DNA of 21,166 nucleotides from positions 1 through 21,166 of the forward strand of contig CBDUKB010000028.1 of assembly GCA_965367695.1 (NCBI GenBank), read 5' to 3'. Source of the stretch: Putridiphycobacter sp965367695. Its GTDB lineage: Bacteria; Bacteroidota; Bacteroidia; Flavobacteriales_D; Crocinitomicaceae. The position numbers were made by a program, and so were the translations under genes. Under the pieces are notes generated by a model. It was not told where the DNA came from. It saw nothing but the letters and a program-made list of their open reading frames with translations, and did no database searches. Each line of letters begins with the position of its first letter. Positions within the stretch are counted from its first letter, which is position 1. Shown one piece after another: positions 7,626 through 15,538 of this stretch.

Positions 7626-10223
7626 TTAAGCTTTTACGAATAACTTTCTTCCAACAGCATTGGCTGTATTAAATTCTAAGATATAAGTTCCATTTTCTAA
7701 TTCACCCAAATCAATTTGAATGATTCCGTTGAGTGAAACCGTTTTTACCAGAATCTCTTTTCCTTCCATATTAAACACTTTAATTTCTTTTAAAGTCATT
7801 GAATTTGGATTGATGTATAATTGTGATTGTGCCGGATTCGGATATACCTCAACTGCTTTTAATAAGGCTTCTGAAAGTCCGGTATAATCAACAGTATTAC
7901 AAGGTGAGGTAGCAGTACAACCATTTTGAGTAATAATAACTGCATATGAACCTGTAACCCCTGGTTTAAACATCATTGAAGTCGCCCCTGCAATTGGTGA
8001 ATTATTATTTCCGCAATCAACCCATTGGAAAGTGGCATTTGGATTGGCTGTGTTCGCAGTCAAAGTATCTCCACTCACCGAAACACTTGGGTCAATATTC
8101 TCAATTGATAAATTTAAAGTGACCACACTATCACAACCATTCGCACCAGTATTGACCTCGTAATAAACACCAGGTGATGATAAGGTTTGTCCGTTAAAGA
8201 AATAAGTTGTTCCTGCGCAAATACTTTCGTTTAATTCCGTTTGAGCAGCTGGATTAACTGTTAAATTCAAAGTGATTACACTATCACATCCTACCGCATT
8301 TGTAGTTGTAAAACCATAGGTACCACTCACGGTTAAATTTTGATTTGAAAAATTGTAGCTATCACCTTGACAAATTTCTTCGTTTAAAGTCAATGAACTT
8401 GTTTGGTTGACAGTTAAATTTAACACCACATTACTATCACAACCACCAATTGCACTGAACAATGCCGTATAGGTTCCGGTTGATGAAAGATTTTGTCCAT
8501 CAAAAGGATATGTTTCGCCAGTACAAATAGATTCGTTAAAAGTTTCATTAAAATCAACTGTTGTAATTAATGAGTCTAAGTCTGTAGCATACATACATGC
8601 ATTTTGACTGATTACAGCATTAAATGTAGTGGTCCCACTTGCATTAAATGTATAGTTATTTGCAACTGAACTTTGGACCATACTACCATTTGTATTGAAA
8701 GCATAATTTTCAAATCCCAAAGGTGTAGCCACTAAATTAACAGCTGTACCTGCGCAAATTGAATCGTTTGTAAAACCTGAACTCAGACTTACCGGAGCTG
8801 TCGCTAGCACAGCGTCGAGCATAAAAGTTCCCAGTGTATTGTACGAAGCCAAGGAACCTCCGTTGGTTCCAAAACCAAAATAGGCACTATCCTTTACTAC
8901 TGAAGGAGCTTGTGTTGCACAAGGAAAAAATCCTACACCCGTAGTTTGTGTATGTTGTCGAATACCTACATAAATTGTTTGACCTGAATAATCTACATTA
9001 CCATTTATAAATGTCAAATGCAATGGATTACCTAATTCTGCAGAGGTAATAGTATGAATTGCTGATGAATCAACAATCACTCCACTACTATTTACAAGTA
9101 CTCCTTTGATGCTATTACCCACATTGGCGGTCCCAGTTGCAATCATTATCGTTGATTTTTTAACATAAATAGGAATAGTAGAAGCTGGTATTTCATAAAT
9201 ATTTGCCAAAATACCCGTACCAGTATTGTATCCTACTCCACTATTTATTGGTCCATTATTATTATGAGAAATGGTATCACAAAGAATTTCTTGGTCAAAA
9301 ACGAGCACATCATTACTTGTCAAGTTATCACTTGGCACTGACACTGTGATACTTTGAGACCCTAAATTTACGATTGGAATATTAGTGAAATGTAAGGTAT
9401 CAATAGCACCAGGTGCAATACTAGCAATAGTTTGTGTGGCTGAGTATGAATTTGCGCCGGTAACTGTTAAAGAAACTGGCAAATTAGTGACGGTTGTCGT
9501 AGAATTATTTTTTAAAATCGCATGGGCTTCTGTCATGGTTTGAATCAAATTATTGATTTTACCTTTATCAGTATAAAGGCCTTGTACAGCCATGTCATTT
9601 GTATAAGGATTTACGAAAGTAAATCTAATTTCAGGACGGAAAGCAGAAGCGGTTGCCCCCAAAGTGGTTTCTGGTGTAGTGGTCGCATTTGCGCCTGTAA
9701 AACAACTTGCAGTCAAAGAATTATCAGCCAAATAAACAGCACCTGTTGTGGCAAAATTAGACCCCAAGTAATCGTAAGCTACATACAAACCACCACCTGT
9801 GTATGTAAAAGAAGTCGACAAGGCAAAGTCCACAGAAACTGCGGTAGTAGGAATGTTATAAGTTGAATTATACACACTTGTCATTGTCGAAATTGCTGTG
9901 GACCAAGTCGTTGATTTTAGATTTGTTGCATCAGTCGTATTTTCTAAATAAAACTCAATATTTCCTGAAGCAGTGCCGGTAGCACCTGTTCCCAACAAAA
10001 AACCTATTTCATCAATAACTGTACCTGAAGGAATACCTGTGAGTTCAGCAGCTGGTATAATAAGGTGGGCTCTTAAAGTAGTTTGAGATGATGTACCATT
10101 CGGAGCTCTTAGTCCAGTAGTAGACCCATTATTCGCAGGAGCAGAAACAGTTAGATTTACTTGCCCTTGTAATAAAGCTACTTGTAAGACTGAAATAAAA
10201 AACAATAGTAATTTTTTCTTCAT
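7626..10223 (-). CDS. Secreted surface protein with T9SS type-A C-terminal sorting domain
   Basis: An 865-residue protein with signal peptide MKKKLLLFFISVLQVALLQG. Residues up to about 200 form a Thr/Ser/Asn-rich beta domain. The middle, about 210-490, is further beta-rich sequence including CARDB-like alternation (NNSTTTVTNLPVSLTV). Near 563, 614 and 664 begin three repeats of about 50 residues, each with the pattern E-x-I-C-x-G-x-x-Y-x-F and ending G-C-D-S-x-V-x-L-N-L. The two cysteines per repeat suggest one disulfide each. The last ~80 residues, from VYPNPAQSQLYI to the final GRKLFVKA, are a type-A T9SS sorting domain that directs export across the outer membrane and attachment or release. 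The binding partner is unknown and an adhesin-like role is only a guess. It is a single-gene unit with its own terminator. Confidence 0.88.
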   Translation of the reverse strand: MKKKLLLFFISVLQVALLQGQVNLTVSAPANNGSTTGLRAPNGTSSQTTLRAHLIIPAAELTGIPSGTVIDEIGFLLGTGATGTASGNIEFYLENTTDATNLKSTTWSTAISTMTSVYNSTYNIPTTAVSVDFALSTSFTYTGGGLYVAYDYLGSNFATTGAVYLADNSLTASCFTGANATTTPETTLGATASAFRPEIRFTFVNPYTNDMAVQGLYTDKGKINNLIQTMTEAHAILKNNSTTTVTNLPVSLTVTGANSYSATQTIASIAPGAIDTLHFTNIPIVNLGSQSITVSVPSDNLTSNDVLVFDQEILCDTISHNNNGPINSGVGYNTGTGILANIYEIPASTIPIYVKKSTIMIATGTANVGNSIKGVLVNSSGVIVDSSAIHTITSAELGNPLHLTFINGNVDYSGQTIYVGIRQHTQTTGVGFFPCATQAPSVVKDSAYFGFGTNGGSLASYNTLGTFMLDAVLATAPVSLSSGFTNDSICAGTAVNLVATPLGFENYAFNTNGSMVQSSVANNYTFNASGTTTFNAVISQNACMYATDLDSLITTVDFNETFNESICTGETYPFDGQNLSSTGTYTALFSAIGGCDSNVVLNLTVNQTSSLTLNEEICQGDSYNFSNQNLTVSGTYGFTTTNAVGCDSVITLNLTVNPAAQTELNESICAGTTYFFNGQTLSSPGVYYEVNTGANGCDSVVTLNLSIENIDPSVSVSGDTLTANTANPNATFQWVDCGNNNSPIAGATSMMFKPGVTGSYAVIITQNGCTATSPCNTVDYTGLSEALLKAVEVYPNPAQSQLYINPNSMTLKEIKVFNMEGKEILVKTVSLNGIIQIDLGELENGTYILEFNTANAVGRKLFVKA
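8100..8550 (-). repeat. Three tandem ~150-bp coding repeats in the surface-protein gene
   Basis: Three adjacent copies of about 150 bp encode ~50-residue units with conserved ICxGxxYxF and GCDSxVxLNL motifs. The copies have diverged in DNA sequence, so they are old or under selection rather than a recent expansion. Limits are approximate. Confidence 0.75.
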
Positions 10224-10311
10224 GACTTTTTAATTTAATGATTTTAAACAAGGTAGTAAAAAATCTATAAGAATTGTTAAATTTCATGAAAAAATTCCAG
10301 CATGGGCATCA

Positions 10312-11844
10312 TTACCAACTAATAGGCATATAGTCTTTTAAAAATTTGCCACACCAATGTTTACCCGTGTTAATTCCATCTAATAAAGGATCTAACACAC
10401 GAGCGGCCCCATCAACAATATCGAGGGGAGGTTGAAAATCGTGTAATTCCTCCTTCTTTTTCGATAATTCAATCGGGTCTTCATCAGTCACCCATCCTGT
10501 ATCTACAGCATTCATATAGACTCCGTCTTTGGCAAATTCACTAGCGGAGGTATGCGTCAACATATTCAAAGCTGCTTTGGCCATATTGGTATGTGGATGG
10601 CGCGCAATTTTTTTAAAGGAATGAAATTTCCCTTCCATTGCCGACACATTAATGATGTGTTTTTGACCTGTATTTTCTTTACGCATGAGTACAGATAATC
10701 GATTGCACAATACAAAAGGCGCAATGGCATTAACTAATTGTACTTCTACCATTTCTAGGGTTTCTATTTCTCCCAGTTTTAATCGCCAACTGTTCGTTTT
10801 TCTTAAATCTACTTGTTGTAAATCTGCGTCTAATTTCCCCTCAGGGAACACTTCACTTGCAGTTAATGAATTGTCGAAACTGTAGGGTATTTGTGATAAT
10901 TGTGCCGAAGCTCTTAATCCAATTCCAGGCGCTTCTCCATGCCAAGTAACGGGCATATTTGTTTTGTCTATTGTTTTGCCTGACAATGATTTTAATTCAT
11001 TCAAACAATTAATATGTTCTTTTAATAAGGTCTGTGCAAATTCTGGCAATTCTTCTACCGGAAGATTTTCCTTCTCCATTAAATGCTTAAAAAAACCAGC
11101 AGGACGACGCACTGTTTGAGCGGCATTGTTGATCAGTATATCGAGTCTTTTATATTTTAATTCAATGTAATTACAAAATATTTCAACACTGGGTATATGT
11201 CGTAAATCTAAGCCATGGATATGTAACCTATGTCCCCATTGGGTAAAGTCCTCTTCTTTAGAAAAACGCAGTGCCGAGTCGACTGGAAAACGTGTGGTTG
11301 CGACCACCGTTGCACCCGACCTTAACATCATTAAAGTTATATGATAGCCTATTTTTAATCTTGAACCTGTAACAACGGCCACTTGTCCTGTTAAATCGGC
11401 AGTTTGAAAACGTTTAGCATAATTAAAATCACCACAAGCTTCACACATGGTATCATAAAAATGGTGTAACTCAGTAAATTCAGCTTTACAAACGTAACAA
11501 TTACGTGGTGAAGCTAATTTGGCATTTTTTCTTTCTTTTGGTAATTCCAAAAATTTTGGGGCTACAAATACATTTGACTCTCTTGCACTTCGAATGCCTG
11601 TTTCTTTCCTTGCATGTTTTTCCCTTTCAACTATTTTTCTTTTAGCTGCTTTTTTTGCATCTTTTCTTCGGCGTACAGCTTCGGTTTTGTCAGGACGTGA
11701 AAGCTGTCCTGCAAGTGTCATGAGCGACACTCTTTTTTCTTCAGGCAATTCAAATAATTGATTGGTATCTGCCAACAATTTTTTTAAAGTGTCAATACAA
11801 TCATCCACATTAATATCCTGACCCGATTTTGAATTTGCTTTCAT
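10312..11844 (-). CDS. SDR-fold protein with N-terminal four-cysteine motif, catalytic Tyr absent
   Basis: With the ATG at 11844 the protein is 510 residues, twice a classical SDR. Residues 1-110 are charged and helical, including a Lys/Arg-rich stretch. A C-x2-C-x14-C-x2-C motif (CYVC at about 113, CEAC at about 132) looks like a zinc-binding finger. The Rossmann part begins near 150: the glycine motif is an altered TGSRLKIGY (about 158), followed by ILINNAAQ. The SDR Ser (INVSAMEG) and a helix-4 Asn (LVNAIAPF) are present, but the YxxxK site reads TNMAK (about 419-423), so Lys is kept and Tyr is replaced. It probably binds NAD(P), and normal dehydrogenase chemistry is doubtful. From memory, related proteins with the same HTNMAKAALN string occur in eukaryotes. 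A TTG at 11865 lies inside the -7 element and is rejected. Confidence 0.82.
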   Translation of the reverse strand: MKANSKSGQDINVDDCIDTLKKLLADTNQLFELPEEKRVSLMTLAGQLSRPDKTEAVRRRKDAKKAAKRKIVEREKHARKETGIRSARESNVFVAPKFLELPKERKNAKLASPRNCYVCKAEFTELHHFYDTMCEACGDFNYAKRFQTADLTGQVAVVTGSRLKIGYHITLMMLRSGATVVATTRFPVDSALRFSKEEDFTQWGHRLHIHGLDLRHIPSVEIFCNYIELKYKRLDILINNAAQTVRRPAGFFKHLMEKENLPVEELPEFAQTLLKEHINCLNELKSLSGKTIDKTNMPVTWHGEAPGIGLRASAQLSQIPYSFDNSLTASEVFPEGKLDADLQQVDLRKTNSWRLKLGEIETLEMVEVQLVNAIAPFVLCNRLSVLMRKENTGQKHIINVSAMEGKFHSFKKIARHPHTNMAKAALNMLTHTSASEFAKDGVYMNAVDTGWVTDEDPIELSKKKEELHDFQPPLDIVDGAARVLDPLLDGINTGKHWCGKFLKDYMPISW

Positions 11845-11862
11845 GAATAAAAAATAAAAGTG

Positions 11863-11870
11863 CAAAGTTA
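11863..11870 (-). promoter_or_regulatory. -7 promoter element of the SDR gene
   Basis: The minus strand reads TAACTTTG, an exact match to TAnnTTTG, 18 bases before the ATG at 11844 and just after the Rrf2 gene stop. It covers the TTG at 11865, which decides against that start. No good -33 TTG is visible. Co-transcription with the Rrf2 gene is also possible. Confidence 0.45.
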
Positions 11871-11882
11871 ATCCAATTTTAC

Positions 11883-12332
11883 CTAATGATTCCTCACACC
11901 TTCATATAAAATCGTTGTCTCACCACTTTTTATTGCTTTTGCAAAGTCTTGGATACTTCTTTGATTTAAATCCTTTAAAAATTTAACTTTAAATGGTTGG
12001 TATATATAATGCATGGGGCAAGGATTTTCATTACTACAAGTTGGTAGCCCCATAATACAAGCTTCAATTCCCGCAATTCCTTCTGTATTTTCAATGATAT
12101 CAATCAATGGTGCGGCTTTATTTTCACTTGTTAAGTAAAACCCACCGTTTCTTCCTTTAGTTGAAGAAACCAAACCTTTTTTACTCAGCATTTTTAAAAT
12201 ACTGGCCAAGTAGGCTTGAGGAATGTCAATTCTTTCGGCAATACTCGCGGGACTCATCTTATGTTTTTCATCTGTATTAATGGCCAAACACAAAACAGCC
12301 CTCAATGCATATTTACTTGACTTTGTTAACAT
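11883..12332 (-). CDS. Rrf2-family transcriptional regulator with Fe-S cysteines
   Basis: A 149-residue winged-helix regulator. The N-terminal MLTKSSKYALRAVLCLA and the wing sequence STKGRNGGFYL are typical of Rrf2 proteins. Three cysteines at 92, 99 and 105 (C-x6-C-x5-C, in CIMGLPTCSNENPC) fall where IscR and NsrR hold their Fe-S cluster (IscR uses 92, 98, 104), so a cluster sensing NO, oxygen or Fe-S status is likely. It is transcribed divergently from the nitrite reductase gene, which makes an NsrR-like NO sensor of the nirK operon the leading idea. The SDR gene lies 38 bases downstream on the same strand. I do not give a symbol because NsrR and IscR types cannot be separated by eye. Confidence 0.9.
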   Translation of the reverse strand: MLTKSSKYALRAVLCLAINTDEKHKMSPASIAERIDIPQAYLASILKMLSKKGLVSSTKGRNGGFYLTSENKAAPLIDIIENTEGIAGIEACIMGLPTCSNENPCPMHYIYQPFKVKFLKDLNQRSIQDFAKAIKSGETTILYEGVRNH

Positions 12333-12336
12333 GATA

Positions 12337-12344
12337 CAAATTTA
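12337..12344 (-). promoter_or_regulatory. -7 promoter element of the Rrf2 gene
   Basis: The minus strand reads TAAATTTG, an exact TAnnTTTG match. A TTG lies 24 bases upstream (complement of 12369-12371), slightly more than the usual spacing. The element ends only 4 bases before the ATG, so the mRNA would be leaderless or nearly so. Confidence 0.4.
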
Positions 12345-12374
12345 ATAAGTTTTTATTTAATGTTATCACAAAAC

Positions 12375-12396
12375 AATGAAACAAGAATATTTCATT
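12375..12396. promoter_or_regulatory. Inverted repeat, candidate Rrf2-type operator
   Basis: AATGAAA (12375-12381) and TTTCATT (12390-12396) form a perfect 7-bp inverted repeat with an 8-base AT-rich centre. The 22-base overall size and AT-rich dyad are in the range of NsrR-like sites. It lies just upstream of the Rrf2 promoter region and 170 bases before nirK, a plausible place for autoregulation. Binding is not demonstrated. Confidence 0.4.
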
Positions 12397-12403
12397 ACCC
12401 GCT

Positions 12404-12421
12404 GTTAAACAAATATTTAAC
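12404..12421. promoter_or_regulatory. Second inverted repeat in the nirK/Rrf2 intergenic region
   Basis: GTTAAA (12404-12409) and TTTAAC (12416-12421) form a 6-bp inverted repeat with a 6-base spacer. It is a second possible operator for the Rrf2 protein or another factor. Such short AT-rich repeats also occur by chance. Confidence 0.25.
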
Positions 12422-12437
12422 CTAAACTAAATTGATA

Positions 12438-12451
12438 CTGATAAAAATCAT
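12438..12451 (+). promoter_or_regulatory. FNR/Crp-type site upstream of nirK
   Basis: TGAT-AAAA-ATCA (12439-12450) matches the core of the FNR/NnrR consensus TTGAT-N4-ATCAA in 8 of 10 defined positions. The outermost base of each half differs. It is 115 bases before the nirK ATG. FNR-like regulators control many nitrite reductase genes. A TTG at 12432 and TATATTTA at 12451 could form a promoter overlapping this site, which would mean repression. A start near 12486 would place the site at -41.5 for activation. The sequence alone does not decide. Confidence 0.5.
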
Positions 12452-12565
12452 ATATTTACATTGCAAAGGACATTTTCTATAAAAAGACTTAGATATACTT
12501 TTATACCCAAATAAAAAAAGGTAGAAAAAATCCTTAATTATTTAAGTAATCAAAAATCTAAAATT

Positions 12566-14020
12566 ATGAAGCGTAAAAGAATGAAATTGTTGGCAGTCCA
12601 ATTATTATGGATTCCATTATTTTTCAGTTGTAATTCAAACAATGAAGCCAACATCACGAAAATTGATGCTGCTTTAATCCCCGTAACTGAAACCATTGAT
12701 GCAGAATTAACTGCCCCACCTTTTGTTCCTGCACCTGTTGGAAACAGAGCTGCTAAAACCTTGAAAGTAAACATGGAAATCATTGAAAAAGAAGGTACCA
12801 TGACTGATGGAGTTACTTATAATTATTGGACTTTTGGAGGAACGGTACCTGGAAGTTTTATTAGAACAAGAGTTGGTGATGAAGTAGAATTTACGCTATC
12901 AAATCATCCTGATAATAAATTACCACACAACATTGATTTACATGCTGTAACTGGACCTGGTGGTGGTGCAACCTCATCATTTGTAGCACCTGGACATCAC
13001 AAAATGTTTAAATTCAAAACTTTAAATCCTGGTATATATGTTTACCATTGTGCAACAGCACCCGTTGGAATGCACATTGCAAATGGAATGTATGGTTTAA
13101 TATTAGTTGAACCAGAAGGTGGTCTGCCAAAAGTGGACAAAGAGTATTATATCATGCAAGGAGACTTTTATACCAAAGGAAAATATGGCGAGCCAGGATT
13201 ACAAGCATTTGACATGAATAAAGCGGTGGAAGAAAATGCCGATTACGTAGTATTTAATGGACATGTAGGTGCCTTAACTGGAGACAATGCGATTACTGCA
13301 AAAGTAGGAGAAACAGTGAGATTATATGTAGGAAATGGTGGACCAAACTTAACCTCATCTTTTCACGTAATTGGTGAAATATTTGACAATGTTAGAATTG
13401 AAGGCGGGTCCTTAGAAAACCATGATGTACAAACTACATCTATTCCTGCTGGCGGGGCTGCAATTGTAGAATTCAAAGTTGAAGCTCCTGGTACTTTTAT
13501 CTTAGTGGATCACGCAATTTTCAGGGCATTTAATAAGGGTGCCTTAGCAATGTTAAAAGTAGAAGGAAAAGACAATTTAATCGTATACTCTGGAATGGTT
13601 CAAGAAGGAATTTATCACCCTGAAGGTGGTACCATTCAGACCATGCCTGGAGATGGAAAAACAGAAGCAGTGGTAGACAATAAAACCAAGGCAGAAAAAA
13701 TTGAATCAGGTCAACAAATTTATATGAATACTTGTTTTGCTTGTCACCAAGCCAATGGAGAAGGGATTCCAAATGCTTTTCCTCCTTTAGCTAAATCAGA
13801 CTATTTAAACGCTGATGTGAAAAGAGCAATTGGAATTGTAGTACATGGTAAAACAGGTAAGATTACTGTTAACGGAAAAGAATACAACAGTGTAATGACA
13901 CGTCAAACTTTATCAGATGCTGAAGTGGCTGATGTAATGACATTTGTATATAATTCATGGGGTAATAATGGAACAGAAGTTACACCAGCCATGGTTACTG
14001 AAGTAAAAAGCACACATTAA
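12566..14020 (+). CDS. nirK: Copper nitrite reductase NirK fused to C-terminal cytochrome c, lipoprotein
   Basis: Reduces nitrite to nitric oxide outside the cytoplasmic membrane. The 484-residue protein has a lipoprotein signal ending LFFSC (Cys about 22), then two cupredoxin domains. Type 1 copper ligands are H121, C162, H170 and M175. Type 2 ligands are H126, H161 and H316. The catalytic pair is D124 and H267. The short ligand loop (HCATAPVGMHIANGMYG) is like Neisseria AniA, also a lipoprotein. After a linker (about 350-375) a cytochrome c domain follows, with haem motif C390-F-A-C393-H394 and a likely Met ligand in YNSVMTRQ. Three-domain NirK with tethered haem is known, for example in Ralstonia pickettii, and permits self-electron transfer. 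It is the first gene of an operon with nirV-like, SCO and porin genes, divergent from the Rrf2 regulator. An ATG at codon 6 is an alternative start. Confidence 0.97.
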   Translation: MKRKRMKLLAVQLLWIPLFFSCNSNNEANITKIDAALIPVTETIDAELTAPPFVPAPVGNRAAKTLKVNMEIIEKEGTMTDGVTYNYWTFGGTVPGSFIRTRVGDEVEFTLSNHPDNKLPHNIDLHAVTGPGGGATSSFVAPGHHKMFKFKTLNPGIYVYHCATAPVGMHIANGMYGLILVEPEGGLPKVDKEYYIMQGDFYTKGKYGEPGLQAFDMNKAVEENADYVVFNGHVGALTGDNAITAKVGETVRLYVGNGGPNLTSSFHVIGEIFDNVRIEGGSLENHDVQTTSIPAGGAAIVEFKVEAPGTFILVDHAIFRAFNKGALAMLKVEGKDNLIVYSGMVQEGIYHPEGGTIQTMPGDGKTEAVVDNKTKAEKIESGQQIYMNTCFACHQANGEGIPNAFPPLAKSDYLNADVKRAIGIVVHGKTGKITVNGKEYNSVMTRQTLSDAEVADVMTFVYNSWGNNGTEVTPAMVTEVKSTH

Positions 14021-14038
14021 TTAATAATAAAATATTCA

Positions 14039-14806
14039 GTGAAAATTACTAGCATCATTTTGTTTTTTTTCTTGTCTTGTACATGGAATTCTTTGCTAGC
14101 CCAAAAAAAAATGGTGTTTATCAAAGGGGGGACATTTGTCCCCCTTTATGGTACAGACTCATTACCGGTTAAAATCAATGATTTTTACATGGACGTTTAC
14201 CCAGTAACCAACATGCAATACCTTGATTTTGTAAAAGAACATCAAAAATGGCAACGCAGTAAAGTACTCAGACTTTTTGCAGATCAAAACTATTTGATGG
14301 GTTGGATCAACGACACAACATTGGCCAACAACATGAATCGCATGTCACCTGTCACCAACGTTTCTTGGTATGCCGCAAAAGCATATTGCGATTGTTTAAA
14401 CAAGCGATTGCCTACTGTAGACGAATGGGAATATGTTGGGATGGCAAACGATTCGATAGCAGATGCTAGACTTTTGAGTTATTACAATGAATATATATTG
14501 GCATGGTATGAAAGACCAAGAACATTCAATAACATCATTGGTTCAACCTTTAAAAACTTTTATGGTGTGTATGATATGCATGGCCTTGTTTGGGAATGGA
14601 CTTCTGATTTTAATTCAATATTGATATCTGGGGAATCAAGAAAAGATGTTGACAATGATAATGATTTGTTCTGTGGAAGTGCAGCAGTAGGTGCCAACGA
14701 TTTAATGAATTATGCCGCTTTTATGCGCTATGCATTAAGAGGAAGTTTAAAAGCCAATTACGCCATGCGAAACTTGGGATTTAGGTGTGTAAGTGATCCT
14801 AAATAA
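14039..14806 (+). CDS. nirV: NirV-like protein (FGE-sulfatase/SUMF1 fold)
   Basis: A 255-residue exported protein starting with GTG 18 bases after nirK. The N-terminus MKITSIILFFFLSCTWNSLLAQ is a signal peptide. Cleavage after LLA is likely, though LSC could also serve as a lipobox. The rest is the formylglycine-generating-enzyme fold: MVFIKGGTF near 25-33, VYPVTNMQYLDF, VSWYAAKAYCDCLNKRLPTVDEWEY, GLVWEWTSDF and the terminal NLGFRC. The two redox cysteines of true FGE enzymes are not at the expected places before the final motif, so it should not make formylglycine. Genes of this type, called nirV, often follow nirK, and their exact function is unsettled. A 10-bp GC-rich hairpin lies in the first 110 bases of the gene. 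Confidence 0.85.
   Translation: MKITSIILFFFLSCTWNSLLAQKKMVFIKGGTFVPLYGTDSLPVKINDFYMDVYPVTNMQYLDFVKEHQKWQRSKVLRLFADQNYLMGWINDTTLANNMNRMSPVTNVSWYAAKAYCDCLNKRLPTVDEWEYVGMANDSIADARLLSYYNEYILAWYERPRTFNNIIGSTFKNFYGVYDMHGLVWEWTSDFNSILISGESRKDVDNDNDLFCGSAAVGANDLMNYAAFMRYALRGSLKANYAMRNLGFRCVSDPK
14124..14147 (+). other. Intragenic RNA hairpin in the 5' part of the nirV-like gene
   Basis: Bases 14124-14133 pair with 14138-14147 in a 10-bp stem (one G-U pair) with loop ATTT. Five consecutive G-C pairs stand out in this AT-rich DNA. No T-run follows, so it is not a classical terminator. The conserved KGGTF codons explain part of the G run, but not the matching C run. Confidence 0.5.
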
Positions 14807-14817
14807 AAAAACGAATT

Positions 14818-15528
14818 ATGAATAAAACAATCAAAATACTGACTTTACTGATATGCGCTATTTCATTTTGGAGTTGTGATGATAATCAAAAAGAAGCAGC
14901 CCCAATCACTTATGCTTGCCCCATGCAATGTGAAGGAGATAAAACATATGACACACCTGGTACTTGTCCTGTGTGTGAAATGAATTTAACCCAACCAAAA
15001 GCCAAGGTTTTATATGATGAAAATGATGTTATTTCTGAAACTTCCATTTTTAATTTGACCTCAAAATGGAAAACACAAAACAATGAAAGCATTCATTTAA
15101 AAGACTTAAAAGGTAAACCATTGGTGGTGGTAATGATATACACTACCTGCAAAGCTGCATGTCCACGACTGGTAGCAGACGTTAGAAATATTGAAAAAAC
15201 ATTGGTAGAAGATGAAATAGCTGATGTAAAATATGTATTTGTAAGTATTGACCCCGAAACTGATACCCCAGCACAACTTAAATCTTTTGCTATTGAGAAT
15301 GAAATGGATGATCAAAACCATGTTTTCTTGCAGGGTTCAGTTGATGATGTGAGAGAATTTTCGAATGTACTCGCTGTTAAGTATAAAGAAATATCACCCA
15401 TTGACTTTTCTCATTCCAACATTATCAGTGTATTTAATCCGGGTGGAGAATTGATTAACCAAGTAGAAGGATTGGGAATGGACCAAACCGCAACTATTAA
15501 TGCAATAAAAAGCATACCAACCCACTAA
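14818..15528 (+). CDS. SCO1/SenC-type copper chaperone with N-terminal heavy-metal-binding domain
   Basis: A 236-residue lipoprotein (signal ending SFWSC, Cys20). A short heavy-metal-binding domain follows, with C34-P-M-Q-C38 and C50-P-V-C53-E-M in the familiar CPM...PGxCPxCxM pattern. The SCO/thioredoxin-fold domain covers about 70-235: the copper/redox motif is C111-K-A-A-C115-P, the conserved acidic loop is SIDPETDTP, and the third copper ligand is H199. SCO proteins deliver copper to, or reduce thiols in, extracytoplasmic copper enzymes. Standing in the nirK operon 11 bases after the nirV-like gene, its likely client is NirK, as reported for SCO proteins near nitrite reductases elsewhere. 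The client assignment is inference. Confidence 0.9.
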   Translation: MNKTIKILTLLICAISFWSCDDNQKEAAPITYACPMQCEGDKTYDTPGTCPVCEMNLTQPKAKVLYDENDVISETSIFNLTSKWKTQNNESIHLKDLKGKPLVVVMIYTTCKAACPRLVADVRNIEKTLVEDEIADVKYVFVSIDPETDTPAQLKSFAIENEMDDQNHVFLQGSVDDVREFSNVLAVKYKEISPIDFSHSNIISVFNPGGELINQVEGLGMDQTATINAIKSIPTH

Positions 15529-15538
15529 GCCAATTAAC

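Noticed and set aside
8100..8550. CRISPR or non-coding tandem repeat
   Set aside because: The repeats are in frame, about 150 bp long, diverged in DNA and conserved in protein motif, so they are coding repeats.
9522..9866. Plus-strand open frame inside the T9SS protein gene
   Set aside because: Ser/Cys-rich translation is typical of an antisense shadow. The minus-strand gene has a signal peptide, repeats and sorting domain.
11845..11865. TTG start for the SDR protein
   Set aside because: The codon lies inside the exact -7 element TAACTTTG at 11863-11870, so it would not be transcribed from that promoter. The ATG at 11844 fits better.
14102..14150. Terminator or attenuator between nirK and the nirV-like gene
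   Set aside because: The hairpin is inside the coding sequence and lacks a following T-run, so it is reported only as an intragenic hairpin.
14039..14806. True formylglycine-generating enzyme
   Set aside because: The cysteine pair required for catalysis is not at the expected position before NLGFRC, and no sulfatase gene is nearby. The position after nirK fits NirV.
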